Shown here: piece after piece, positions 1 through 8,145 of the stretch
Position numbering within the stretch: position 1 is the stretch's first letter
Layout of the letters: each line of letters starts with the position of its first letter
Source: DATKAS01 sp963733765
GTDB lineage: Bacteria; Actinomycetota; Acidimicrobiia; Acidimicrobiales; DATKAS01
Reading direction: 5' to 3'
Length of the DNA: 64,000 nucleotides
NCBI GenBank assembly: GCA_963733765.1
Contig: CAVTEI010000003.1
Location: 248,001 to 312,000 of the forward strand
Position numbers and translations under genes: made by a program
Notes under the pieces: generated by a model
The model's database searches: none
What the model saw: the letters and a program-made list of their open reading frames with translations, nothing else
What the model was told of the DNA's origin: nothing

Positions 1-2221
1 CTGCGACGCGTCGATGACGTCCCACCCGTCGCGGTGAGCGTGCGCAGCTCCCCCGTCGACTCACTGCGGATCAGCCCGACGGTCATCGCCAGGATCGCAA
101 GCGCGAGCAGCATCCCGGCGGCGATCGCGCCCCGACCCAAGTTCGCGAGCCGGGCCTGATCGTCGCGACCTTCGATCTCGATGCCGTACTGCGTCGCGAT
201 GATGCGCGCCGCCCTGAGCTGGCTCGAGGACAGCGGCGTCGCTGTCTCGATCAGCCACTGCCCTGACGGCGCGGCGCTCCATCCCCGCTCGGTCAGACGT
301 TCCGGAGTGATGAGCGCGCTCGGGAGCGACGAGTACGTCTCGTGCAGGCCTCCGGTAGCAGTGAAGCGTTCGCCGGGAACTCGACGATCGGGCGAGGGGC
401 GACCTGCACCCATGATCTCGACCTCGCCGGACTGCGTGGTGAGGATGTCCTTGCCCACGAGGTCCCCGGAATCGAGTCCGTAGGTGGCGAGCAGCGTGGG
501 TGATGCGACGTACACCGCACCGGCGTAGGCCGAACCCGTCCGAGACGGGCCGCGCGAGCGCGATCGCGGGCCTCCTCGTCGGAGGACGCGGGCGTGGCCT
601 GCGGATCGATCGCGAGGTCGAGGCGCGTGGCGACGGCGCCCGGCAGCGACGCGGAGATCTCATCCACTCCGGCCTGGAGCCGGTCGAGGGTCGCCTCGTC
701 GGCGATGACGAGACCGAACTTGTCCGCGTTGTACACCAGGAGCTGGGTCGACGACAGGTTGCCGGAGCCCGCGTTGTTCTCGGCCGCTGCAGCCGTCGCG
801 ACGATCGCCACCGCGATGCCGAGAGCGAGCGCGATCGCGGCGAGGGCTGCGCCCGATCGCGATCGGTAGCGACTGAGGTCGCGAAGGGCTAGGCGGGCGG
901 CGACGGGGACGCGAGCAGCGAGCCGCGCGAGCGCTTGGATGGCGAGGGGGCTCACCAGGAGCACGCCGGCGATCACCGCGAGCATGCCCGACCGCGATGA
1001 GCGTCAAGTCGATCGCCGACGCTGCGCCCGTCTTGCTTCCGACGGCCAGACACACAGCGCCGCCGACGAGGCACCCGATGGCCAGCAGCGAAGACCGATG
1101 GAGCGCGGGCCGCTCCGGAGGCCGGCCCGACAGAGCGAGCACGGTCGGGATGCGGGACATGGTGCGGCCCGGCCACCACGCGGCCGCAGTCGCGGCAACG
1201 ACCGCGAGCAACATCGCCGCGAGCACGAGCCACCACGGGATGTTGAGCGCATCCATGCGATGCCCGACCGCGTTGCTCACGCTCGGAGCGAGCGCGATCC
1301 ACCCGGCCAAGCCGAGCACCGTGCCGACGACCGCGGCCACGACACCCGTCACCGCACCAGTCGCGAGCATGGTGAGGCGGAGGTGCTTCTCCGTAGCACC
1401 GACCGCCGACATCATCCCGAGCTGTGGCAGTCGCCGCTGCGCGATGACCGTGAAGCTCGAGGCGGCGACGAGCCCGACCAAGGTCAGCACGAGGGTGCTC
1501 ACGACGAGGATCAGCACCGCGGCAAGCACGTCCTCAGGGAGATCACCGCGCGAGCTCAGGATGCGCCCGGTGTCACCGGGCGGTCGAAAGTCGTCGACGC
1601 GGTCCTTCGCTCGCGTCGACGAGCATCTCCACGTACGTTGATTGCGCGAGGGCCGACGCGGGCAGCAGCGCGAAGTCGTCGCCGAGGTTGCTCGGGTTCT
1701 CGACGATGCCGACCACATTGCGGGTGACGCCGTCGAGGTCGATCGTTGACCCGACACCGACGCCGAGGGCATCGACGACGCCATCGGCGACGGCGACCTC
1801 GTTCGTCCGCCACCGGATAGCGGCCCGAGCGCAGGCGCAGCAGCGGCTCCCCGAACGGTCCGTCAGGTTGTTGCGATCGGTAGTCGATCTCCTTGACCGT
1901 GCCGGGCACGGGTACCGGACGGTGCCCGATCGCCTCGATCTCGCCGAACCACTCAGTCCCCGCGTCGAGCTTCGCCTGCAGGGTCGCCGGGTCGGGGTCG
2001 TTGAACGTGAAGTAGTGATTGGCGTCACCGAACTCGGCCTGGCCCGACACCGGAGCGATGTTGAACGCGGCACACGTGAACCCGACCGCGGCCGCGATGG
2101 CGACGGTGAGCAACGAGAGGATGAGGAGGTGCTGGCGCCAGTCGCGGCGGAACACGCGAGAGGCCCAGCGCACGACGGCACGCCGTGCGGGCATGCCTCC
2201 GTTGGCGTGCCCGGCGCTCAT
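1..2221 (-). CDS. FtsX-family ABC transporter permease, frame-disrupted, 3' end outside window
   Basis: Membrane subunit of a MacB/FtsX-type ABC exporter. The ATG at 2219-2221 overlaps the stop of the ATPase gene upstream (ATGA), so the two are translationally coupled. The N-terminus has a short basic stretch, then a hydrophobic segment (LLILSLLTVAIAAAVGF) and a soluble extracytoplasmic region; the middle has the hydrophobic FtsX core followed by QLGMMSAVGAT, a typical FtsX-like signature. The reading frame changes near 1820, 1605, 990 and 545, and each segment continues the same family in another frame. The last segment, in the third frame, reads through to base 1. Either sequence errors near a contig end or a decaying gene; I favour errors because frame breaks recur in this window. 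Confidence 0.7.
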
Positions 2222-2943
2222 CGTCCCGGCGTGGGCGAGAGCAGCGACTCGGGGCCCGCGACGGGCGCGGACTGGTCGACCACTCGGCCGTCGCGCAAGA
2301 ACACGACCCGGTCCGCCCATGACGCGAGCTGCGCGTCGTGGGTGACGAGCACGCCGGCCACGCCGCGCTTGCACGCCGATCGCACGAGACGCATGACTGC
2401 CTCGCCGTTCACGGAGTCGAGTGCGCCCGTTGGCTCGTCGGCGAGCAACAGCCGGCGATCCCCGACGATGGCGCGGGCGATCGCGACGCGCTGGCGTTCG
2501 CCGCCTGACAGCTCGTCGGGATAGCGGTCGGCTCGATCAGCGACACCGAGCTCTTCGAGAGCCGCGAGCGCGGCCGTCCGCGCCGCCTTGGCTCGAGTGC
2601 CATCGAGCTCCAGAGGCAGCGAGACGTTCTCTGCCGACGTCAGGCCGGGGAGCAGGTTGAAGTCCTGGAAGACGTAGCCGATGACCTGTCGGCGAAGTCG
2701 AGCGCGGTCGTTGCGGGACATCGCGGAGGTGTCCTGCCCGTCGACCGCGACCTGACCGGTCGTGGCCTCTTCGAGCGTTCCGGCGATGGTCAGCAAGGTG
2801 CTCTTGCCGGAACCGCTCGGGCCCATGATCGCGACGAGCTCGCCGGGGAGCACGGCGAGATCGACGTCCTGCAAGGCGAGGACGGCGGTGGGCCCCTCTC
2901 CGTACGACTTCGACACCTGCGTCACCTCGAGCACTGCGCTCAT
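2218..2943 (-). CDS. ABC transporter ATP-binding protein (MacB/LolD type)
   Basis: Energises the FtsX-like permease encoded next. From the ATG at 2943 the protein has 241 residues, normal for the family. It shows Walker A GPSGSGKST, a Q-loop (YVFQDFNLLPGLT), the signature LSGGERQRVAIARA and Walker B LLLADEPTGALDS with a following H-loop (VTHD). The chosen start overlaps the padR stop by ATGA; the longer reading to 3048 runs inside padR and is not needed. The operon order padR, ATPase, permease suggests a small-molecule or peptide export system controlled by its own PadR repressor. The substrate is unknown. Confidence 0.93.
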   Translation of the reverse strand: MSAVLEVTQVSKSYGEGPTAVLALQDVDLAVLPGELVAIMGPSGSGKSTLLTIAGTLEEATTGQVAVDGQDTSAMSRNDRARLRRQVIGYVFQDFNLLPGLTSAENVSLPLELDGTRAKAARTAALAALEELGVADRADRYPDELSGGERQRVAIARAIVGDRRLLLADEPTGALDSVNGEAVMRLVRSACKRGVAGVLVTHDAQLASWADRVVFLRDGRVVDQSAPVAGPESLLSPTPGR

Positions 2944-3521
2944 CGCCGCGCTCCGATCTTGCGACGCGCCACCCGTGGCGCCGGTGCCGTGCCCTGCCCG
3001 CCGATTGCCGGCATCCGCCTGATCCGCGCCTCGGCCGCATCGAGCCACCGCACGACGGCGTCGAGGCGGTAGATCTCCGCGTCGGCGACAAGGAGGAGGC
3101 TCGTGTCGTCCTCGTGCGCGTCCTCCTTCAACCGCGTGTATTGGTGCATGGCTTCTATTACGTGCCGGCGGTAGGACTGGGTCAGCTCGGTCACGTCGAC
3201 ATCGGGCACACGCAACGCGACGAGCACCTTGATCACCAGCTCGTCGCGGGGCGGACTCCCCGTATCGGGGGGACTGTGCAGCCAGGCGTCCAGCTCCGCC
3301 CGGCCGGACTCCGTGAGGCGATATCGATTCTGCGCGCCGCTCTCGGCGGTGTCGTCGGACTCGACCAGCTCATCGCGCTCGAGACGTTGAAGCGTTGTGT
3401 ACACCTGCCCCGTGTTCAGGGGCCAGACCTCGCCGGTGCGGGCCTCGAACTCCTGAGCGAGCTGGAAGCCGTGCTTCGGACCCTCGCTGAGCAGGGCCAA
3501 CAACGCATGTCGGATCACCAT
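2940..3521 (-). CDS. PadR-family transcriptional regulator
   Basis: The 193-residue protein has an N-terminal winged helix of PadR type (HALLALLSEGPKHGFQLAQE, then GQVYTTLQRLERDELVES) and a C-terminal helical dimerisation region of the Vir_act_alpha_C kind. It is the first gene of a three-gene run with the ABC ATPase and the FtsX permease, all joined by 4-bp overlaps. PadR proteins next to ABC exporters usually repress them until a drug or toxic ligand binds. The palindrome just upstream is the likely autoregulatory operator. The basic C-terminal tail of about 20 residues is not typical of the fold. Confidence 0.92.
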   Translation of the reverse strand: MVIRHALLALLSEGPKHGFQLAQEFEARTGEVWPLNTGQVYTTLQRLERDELVESDDTAESGAQNRYRLTESGRAELDAWLHSPPDTGSPPRDELVIKVLVALRVPDVDVTELTQSYRRHVIEAMHQYTRLKEDAHEDDTSLLLVADAEIYRLDAVVRWLDAAEARIRRMPAIGGQGTAPAPRVARRKIGARR

Positions 3522-3523
3522 GC

Positions 3524-3550
3524 CGAGTACTATACTCAGTATAGTACTCG
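3524..3550 (-). promoter_or_regulatory. Palindromic operator and -10 box of the padR operon
   Basis: A perfect inverted repeat with 13-bp arms (CGAGTACTATACT) around one central base, placed 2 bp upstream of the padR ATG. On the minus strand its distal arm contains TATAGT (3534-3529), which lies 7 nt before the ATG, the spacing of a leaderless -10 box in this window. A protein bound to the palindrome would cover the -10 box and the first transcribed base, so autorepression is the simplest reading. The AT-rich palindrome stands out from the surrounding high-GC DNA. Confidence 0.8.
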
Positions 3551-3554
3551 GTTG

Positions 3555-4019
3555 CTAGCGGAGAGCCGAGAAGAACTTCTGCAGCATCGCCGCCGACTCC
3601 TCCGCCATCACGCCGTGTTGCACCTCGACCTCATGGTTCAGTCGAGGGTCGACGCACAGGTTGTAGAGCGACCCCACGGCACCGGCCTTGAGGTCCGGAG
3701 CGCCGAACACGACCCGACGCAACCGTGCGTTCACCAGCGCGCCCGCGCACATCGCGCACGGCTCGAGGGTGACGACCAACGTGACGTCGTCGAGCCGCCA
3801 GCGCCCGAGCGTCGCCGCGGCGTCGCGCAGGGCGAGCAGCTCGGCGTGAGCGGTCGGGTCGCCGGTGAGCTCGCGCTCGTTGTGGCGCCGGGCGACGACC
3901 TCGCCGTCTACCAGCGCGACCGCGCCAATCGGGACGTCGCCGTGCGCGAGCGCGGCCTCGGCCTCCGACAGAGCGAGAGTCATCGCTTCCCGGTCGTCCA
4001 TGAGGCGGAACTGTTGCAC
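3555..4019 (-). CDS. tadA: tRNA-specific adenosine deaminase TadA
   Basis: Converts A34 to inosine in the anticodon of tRNA-Arg(ACG) and possibly other tRNAs. The 154-residue sequence has the zinc/catalytic signature of the family: HAE with His58 and Glu60, and PCAMCAG with Cys88 and Cys91. Length and domain are normal. The first codon is GTG (MQQFRLMDD...); an internal ATG six codons later (MDDREAMTL) is an alternative start. It ends just upstream of the padR operator and is probably a separate transcription unit. Confidence 0.94.
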   Translation of the reverse strand: MQQFRLMDDREAMTLALSEAEAALAHGDVPIGAVALVDGEVVARRHNERELTGDPTAHAELLALRDAAATLGRWRLDDVTLVVTLEPCAMCAGALVNARLRRVVFGAPDLKAGAVGSLYNLCVDPRLNHEVEVQHGVMAEESAAMLQKFFSALR

Positions 4020-4054
4020 GCTTCAGCGCGAGCGAGGCGCCGTCAACTCGCTCG

Positions 4055-4060
4055 TATTGT
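4055..4060 (+). promoter_or_regulatory. Leaderless -10 box (TATTGT) of the reductase gene
   Basis: TATTGT is followed by 7 nt and then the GTG at 4068. No Shine-Dalgarno sequence precedes that GTG, so transcription probably starts at or near the start codon. Confidence 0.5.
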
Positions 4061-4067
4061 GGTCGCC

Positions 4068-4652
4068 GTGCCAGAGCTGCTCGTCGACTTCATCACTTCG
4101 CTCGATGGCTACGGAGCCGCTGAGGGCTGGCCCGGCTGGTGGGGATTGCAAGGTCCGGAGTACCTCGCGTGGTTGGGCGAGCAGCCGGAAGCAAGTCACA
4201 CCGTCCTGATGGGCGCGAACACCTACCGCATCATGTCGGGCTACGCAGCCGAAGGGGAGCCGGCCACGGAGGTGCTCGCGGGCCTCTCGAAAGTCGTCTT
4301 CTCGAGCACGTTGAAGGAACCGCTGCAGTGGCCGAACACCAAGCTCGTCACTGAGGATGCCGTCGAGGCCGTGGGGAAGATGAAGGACGACGAGGGCGCC
4401 AGCTCCATGCGCACGATGGGCAGCCTCAGCCTGTGCCGCTCCCTCCTCAAAGCCGGTCTCGTGGACCGCTTCCGTGTTGTCGTCTTCCCGGTCATCACGG
4501 GAAGCAGCGGTCAGGAACGGATCTACGACGGGTACCCCGACGTTGCACTCGACATGATCAACAGCCGTACCTTTGACGGTCGCATCCAGTTGGTCGAGTA
4601 CATCCCCAAGGTTCTGGCTGGTCCACCCGGCGTCGACAACGCCAACGCCTAG
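4068..4652 (+). CDS. RibD C-terminal/dihydrofolate-reductase-like protein
   Basis: A 194-residue protein beginning PELLVDFITSLDGYGAA, the usual start of the RibD_C/DHFR-like family, with the central HTVLMGANTYRIM and KVVFSSTL segments and a late VDRFRVVVFPVITGSSGQERI, all family landmarks. Members are NADPH-dependent reductases of unknown substrate, often annotated as deaminase-reductase. The open frame extends far upstream, but the GTG at 4068 gives the canonical N-terminus and lies 7 nt after a -10-like box. It diverges from tadA. A second, broken member of the family lies at about 52174-52640. Confidence 0.88.
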   Translation: MPELLVDFITSLDGYGAAEGWPGWWGLQGPEYLAWLGEQPEASHTVLMGANTYRIMSGYAAEGEPATEVLAGLSKVVFSSTLKEPLQWPNTKLVTEDAVEAVGKMKDDEGASSMRTMGSLSLCRSLLKAGLVDRFRVVVFPVITGSSGQERIYDGYPDVALDMINSRTFDGRIQLVEYIPKVLAGPPGVDNANA

Positions 4653-4668
4653 ACCAGGTCGTTACTGC

Positions 4669-4696
4669 GAGCGGAACTAGTGAGACGTCTTTCGAA
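4669..4696 (+). repeat. Dispersed 28-bp repeat, copy 1
   Basis: Differs from copy 2 (6047-6074) at one position (A for G at base 11). It lies 16 bp after the reductase stop, in the 202-bp gap before the convergent phosphotransferase gene. Half of it reads GAGACGTCTTTCGAA. I see nothing else recognisable in the gap. Confidence 0.85.
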
Positions 4697-4854
4697 TTCG
4701 GACGTTCTCCAAGCCGTCTTCGCCGAGATCCGGGGCAGGCGCGACTGACCCTTGTCCTGCCCTCAACCCGGCGATCTGGGGCAGGTTCAGCTCGGAGCGA
4801 TACCGTGCGGTTCTCTAGCCTCAGAACTCCAGTCACCCTGGCGCGGCCGCCGGA

Positions 4855-5826
4855 CTACGACGAGAGTTCAGCCCGGCGCGACCACCAGGCCTCGGCGGCG
4901 GTCATCGCGCTCTCGGCCTCGCGGATGCCGTCGCCCACGAGCCCTGCGGTGGCAGCCCAGTGCAGGGGCACAAGGGCTAGAGCCCCGGGGAGCCACACGT
5001 ACTCGCCGCGAGTCAGCGGTTCCGGAGCCGTGCTTTCGTAGGCGTCGAGCAGTCGTCGCGGCTCGAGCAATTCGCCGCTCGGTGCGACGTGGTGCAGGCT
5101 GGCCGCGATGTCATACAGCCGCTCCCTGACCCTCACGAAATCCAGGTCGAAGGTGACCCATGAGCCGTCCGACAGTTCTCCCGCGTTGGCCAATTTGTAG
5201 TCCCCGTGAATCGGAGCGCATGGCAGTTCGACCTCCTTCCGGAGCTTGGAGAGCTCGCCAGTCAGTTGGCGCATCCGATGCACGACCGGCTCGCTGCGGT
5301 GTCCGAGCCTGCGGCGTGTGAAGCCGATCGAGTAACGCAGTTGGTTGAAGGTTCTGTGGTCGTCGAGGGGTTCGGGCGGACTGGGCTCCCAGACTGCTTT
5401 GAGCGCAGTGTGAACGCGTCCGAGCTCCTCGAATAGGCGGACGTAGGAGTCCTCGTCCGCCCGTGGCTGCACGTGATCGATGAACTCCTCAAGCTCAGCC
5501 CAACGATCAGCGACCCTCAGGAGGTCGCAGCCGGAAATCGGAATCGGCCGAGCGACGCGGACTTGCGTCCGCTGGAGCCGTTCCCGCAGGCGCCGCAGTC
5601 CCGCGACCCGCCCGCGGCTGACCCAGGGCCTGTGAACCCGAAGGACAACCGGCGGCTCAGCGTCTATCCGCAGGTTGAGGTTGAGCCGACCGCCGATGTC
5701 TGCCCATCCGGCCCCGCGCGCGACGCGGTCGATCAGGGCCGCGACGGCCGGATCATCTGAGCTGGCTCTAGGTCCAAACCAGCGCGGCAAGGCAGGGGGA
5801 GAGGTCGAAGCTTCGATTCCGGTCAT
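4855..5826 (-). CDS. Phosphotransferase of the APH/choline-kinase fold
   Basis: A 323-residue kinase-like protein. The catalytic loop is PIHGDYKLANAGE (Brenner motif HGDxxxxN), followed by the metal-binding FDLDFVRVRERLYDIA. The N-lobe is short, with VVLRVHRP providing the nucleotide-binding lysine/arginine region. The substrate cannot be told; relatives phosphorylate aminoglycosides, homoserine, choline or macrolides. The start at the ATG 5826 (MTGIEASTS) is preferred over the upstream one at 5925, whose extension is Arg-rich and not domain-like. It stands alone between two copies of the 28-bp repeat. Confidence 0.8.
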   Translation of the reverse strand: MTGIEASTSPPALPRWFGPRASSDDPAVAALIDRVARGAGWADIGGRLNLNLRIDAEPPVVLRVHRPWVSRGRVAGLRRLRERLQRTQVRVARPIPISGCDLLRVADRWAELEEFIDHVQPRADEDSYVRLFEELGRVHTALKAVWEPSPPEPLDDHRTFNQLRYSIGFTRRRLGHRSEPVVHRMRQLTGELSKLRKEVELPCAPIHGDYKLANAGELSDGSWVTFDLDFVRVRERLYDIAASLHHVAPSGELLEPRRLLDAYESTAPEPLTRGEYVWLPGALALVPLHWAATAGLVGDGIREAESAMTAAEAWWSRRAELSS

Positions 5827-6312
5827 GGCAATGGCCCACCAGCGCACCCGACGAAGGGTCCGCCCGCCGAACCCACCCTCCTTGACGCGGGTCGATCGTG
5901 CCACGCATGTGCCGGTCGGGGACACTGCGGAGCGGACGCATGACTGCGTCGCGAGCGGTGCCTTCCCTCACTGAGCGACTGGACGGGCGACCGGACACGC
6001 GACGTGCACCCCCATCAGGGCCGATGCTGCTGTTGTGGCAACGGCCGAGCGGAACTGGTGAGACGTCTTTCGAACCTACCGGCCAACACCCATGAGGTCA
6101 TCGTGCTCGACTGACATCGAGCGCGAATGACGTCCGCGGTCGAGTCCCGGCGGAGAGGCTGCCTATGGGAGCATATTGAGGTCTGCGGTCTCGGACGCCG
6201 AAACAGCTACATCGGCCTGAGTTTGCGGCACTCCTGCACACTCTTTCGAACCGGTCGTCTCAACCCGTGGACGTTGTGCGGCGGGCTCATTTCGACAAGG
6301 GGTGTGACTGAC
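5827..6312. other. Gene-free stretch with one 28-bp repeat copy
   Basis: About 490 bp between two divergent genes. Short open frames exist but none has domain-like composition or a convincing start. It holds repeat copy 2 (6047-6074) and a weaker resemblance near 6240-6252 (TCTTTCGAACC), which may be an eroded fourth copy. It must also contain the promoters of both flanking genes; I could not identify them with confidence. Confidence 0.5.
6047..6074 (+). repeat. Dispersed 28-bp repeat, copy 2
   Basis: Near-identical to copy 1, and followed by CCTACCGGC, which resembles the CCTCCCGCC after copy 3. It therefore looks like the best preserved copy, with the unit reaching about 36 bp. Confidence 0.85.
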
Positions 6313-7680
6313 GTGTCGAACAGCCGTTACGAAGCCACGGTCGCCGGTGCAGCACCACGAGGCGAGTACTTGATCAGGGGCGCGCACGTGGTAAGCGTCG
6401 ACCCGGCGATCGGCGATCTCCCCGTAGGCGACATCCATGTGCGCGACGGCGTGATCCTCGCCGTGGCATTGCGGATCGACGCACCCGGAGCCGAGGTGAT
6501 CGACGCGGTCGGCTGCATCGCCCTACCGGGCTTCGTCGAGGTCCACTGGCACATGTGGAACAGCATCTGGCGCGGACTGGCCCACGATGGCGCCCAGTAC
6601 TTCGCGCTCCACCAACTGGCCCCGTCCTACACCGCCCGGGACCACTACGACGCGGTCCGCTACGCCGCCCTCGAAGCGGTCAACGTCGGGATCACGACGT
6701 GTCACAACTGGGCCCATGCGGTTCGCGACTTCGATGACGCCGAAGCCGAAATGCAAGCGCTCGTCGACTCCGGGATCAGGGCTCGCTTCGGCTACGGCGA
6801 CTCCTGGCCGCTCGTCCAGGAGCCTCTCGGTGTGAGCGAGCTCCGCCGTGCCCTCGACTGGATCGACGACAACGGTGACGGACGGCTCAGCCTGGGCATC
6901 GCGATCCACAACCCGGTCGCGCTCGCCGATGAGATCGATGCGGCGCGGCAGCTCGACTTGGCGACGATCGCCACCCACGTCGACTACTCCCGACAGATCC
7001 ACCTGCTCGGTCCTGACGTGCTGTTCACCCACGGTGCGGGTGCCTCTCCCGAACTGATCGCGCTCATCGCCAAGACCCGGATGAAGGTCGGGCTCTGTCC
7101 TTCGACGGACCCGCTCATCGGCGCTGGCTTACCCCCCCTGCAGGAGCTGATCGAAGGCGGCGTCCAGTTCAAGGACCTCGGATTCTCCGTCGACGTCACC
7201 TGCCAGACCCCAGCGGACCCGTTCAGCGCGATGCGCACGCTGCTCAACTCGGCGCGAATGCACCAGCGACGCGGCGGCTCGTTCGAGAAGGTCCTCGCCG
7301 AGGATCTCTTCGGCAGTGGCCCACCCACGCCGCTCATGCGCCCTCGGCAGGTCCTTGAGCTCGCCACACTGAACGGCGCGCACGTGCTCGGCCTCGATCA
7401 CGTGACCGGCTCGCTCACCCCCGGCAAGCGCGCCGATCTGATCCTCGTCCGCACTGATCAGCCCAACATGCTGCCGGTACCGGACACCAACCCGACCTTC
7501 CAGCTCGTTCAGTGCGGACAACCCGCCAACGTCGACACGGTGCTCATCGACGGTCGGATCCTCAAGCGGTCCGGCGAACTGCTCCACGTCGACGGGCGAG
7601 ACGTGGTCGTACGGGCCGCAGCTGCTCAGTCCGCCATCCGGGACCGTGCCGGTCTCGCCCCGATCGATCTCCTGCAGTAG
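6313..7680 (+). CDS. Amidohydrolase (AtzA/TrzA-type metal-dependent hydrolase)
   Basis: A 455-residue TIM-barrel amidohydrolase. The first beta strand ends in PGFVEVHWHMWNS, giving the HxH metal pair; further metal or catalytic candidates are ATHVDYS, LFTHGAGAS and GFSVDVTC. The C-terminal part returns to the composite beta domain (GSLTPGKRADLILVRTD), the usual end of this class. Relatives deaminate or dechlorinate ring compounds such as guanine, S-adenosylhomocysteine or triazines. The GTG at 6313 follows AAGGGG by about 10 nt; GTG 6304 is also in frame. The N-terminus of the full open frame (from 6127) is not family-like. It is followed 43 bp later by repeat copy 3. Confidence 0.85.
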   Translation: MSNSRYEATVAGAAPRGEYLIRGAHVVSVDPAIGDLPVGDIHVRDGVILAVALRIDAPGAEVIDAVGCIALPGFVEVHWHMWNSIWRGLAHDGAQYFALHQLAPSYTARDHYDAVRYAALEAVNVGITTCHNWAHAVRDFDDAEAEMQALVDSGIRARFGYGDSWPLVQEPLGVSELRRALDWIDDNGDGRLSLGIAIHNPVALADEIDAARQLDLATIATHVDYSRQIHLLGPDVLFTHGAGASPELIALIAKTRMKVGLCPSTDPLIGAGLPPLQELIEGGVQFKDLGFSVDVTCQTPADPFSAMRTLLNSARMHQRRGGSFEKVLAEDLFGSGPPTPLMRPRQVLELATLNGAHVLGLDHVTGSLTPGKRADLILVRTDQPNMLPVPDTNPTFQLVQCGQPANVDTVLIDGRILKRSGELLHVDGRDVVVRAAAAQSAIRDRAGLAPIDLLQ

Positions 7681-7723
7681 CGCGCTCGGCCCCGAGGCCG
7701 TGCGGGGACCGACTGGCGGTGCT

Positions 7724-7751
7724 GGGCGGAACTGATGGGATGTCTTTCGAA
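7724..7751 (+). repeat. Dispersed 28-bp repeat, copy 3
   Basis: Matches copy 2 except for four transitions (positions 2, 12, 15 and 18). It lies in the 153-bp gap between the amidohydrolase stop and tRNA-Ser, in the same orientation as the other two copies. Confidence 0.8.
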
Positions 7752-7833
7752 CCTCCCGCCACCACGCGTGACCCTTCTCTTGGCGGCAGGTCGCCCCGGA
7801 GACAACCACGGGCCAAGAAAACAGGCCGGTCGG

Positions 7834-7918
7834 CGGAGGGAGTGGGATTCGAACCCACGGTGGGTTGCCCCACACACGCTCTCCAGGCGTGCCGATTCGT
7901 CCGCTCTCGCATCCCTCC
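7834..7918 (-). tRNA. tRNA-Ser (anticodon GGA)
   Basis: Acceptor stem GGAGGGA pairs with TCCCTCC, the anticodon stem CACGC/GCGTG encloses the loop CTGGAGA (anticodon GGA, reading UCC and UCU), there is a long variable arm, and the T arm carries GGTTCGAATCC. Discriminator base G is correct for tRNA-Ser. The CCA end is not encoded. The gene points away from dnaX and lies downstream of the SRP RNA on the same strand. Confidence 0.96.
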
Positions 7919-7974
7919 GGACACGCCCACCCGACTCACTGGCGAGCGTGACGCGCCCGCCATCTCACGGCGAC

Positions 7975-8070
7975 GGCCAGGCGATCTGCGGCACACAGCA
8001 GTATCCGCTGAGAGCTGCTGCCTCCCGGCCCTGACTCGGTTCACGGGCTGCCGTTGCACAGGACCCGGCC
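7975..8070 (-). ncRNA. ffs: Signal recognition particle RNA (4.5S, small bacterial form)
   Basis: The minus strand carries the SRP domain IV signature around 8037-8015 (GTCAGGGCCGGGAGGCAGCA), the binding site of Ffh. It is preceded by GCAACGGCAGCCCGTGAACC, as in actinobacterial 4.5S RNAs, and flanked by sequence that can fold back (GGCC at both ends, GGCA with TGCC). About 96 nt; exact ends are estimated from the pairing. The RNA escorts signal-sequence proteins to the membrane together with Ffh and FtsY. Its place beside tRNA-Ser and dnaX recalls the Bacillus order tRNA-Ser, scr, dnaX, but here it is divergent from dnaX. Confidence 0.88.
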
Positions 8071-8132
8071 GCCACCTGACATGGCGGGCGCGTGCCCAAG
8101 GGTAGCCGGGCCGCCCGTCGCGAGGCGCCCGG

Positions 8133-8138
8133 TAGTGT
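8133..8138 (+). promoter_or_regulatory. Leaderless -10 box (TAGTGT) of dnaX
   Basis: Sits 7 nt before the dnaX ATG, in the context CCCGGTAGTGT. No ribosome binding site lies between the box and the start codon. Confidence 0.6.
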
Positions 8139-8145
8139 CGGCCGA

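Noticed and set aside
4855..5826. Aminoglycoside resistance gene
   Set aside because: Only the general kinase fold is visible; the substrate cannot be inferred, so no resistance claim is made.
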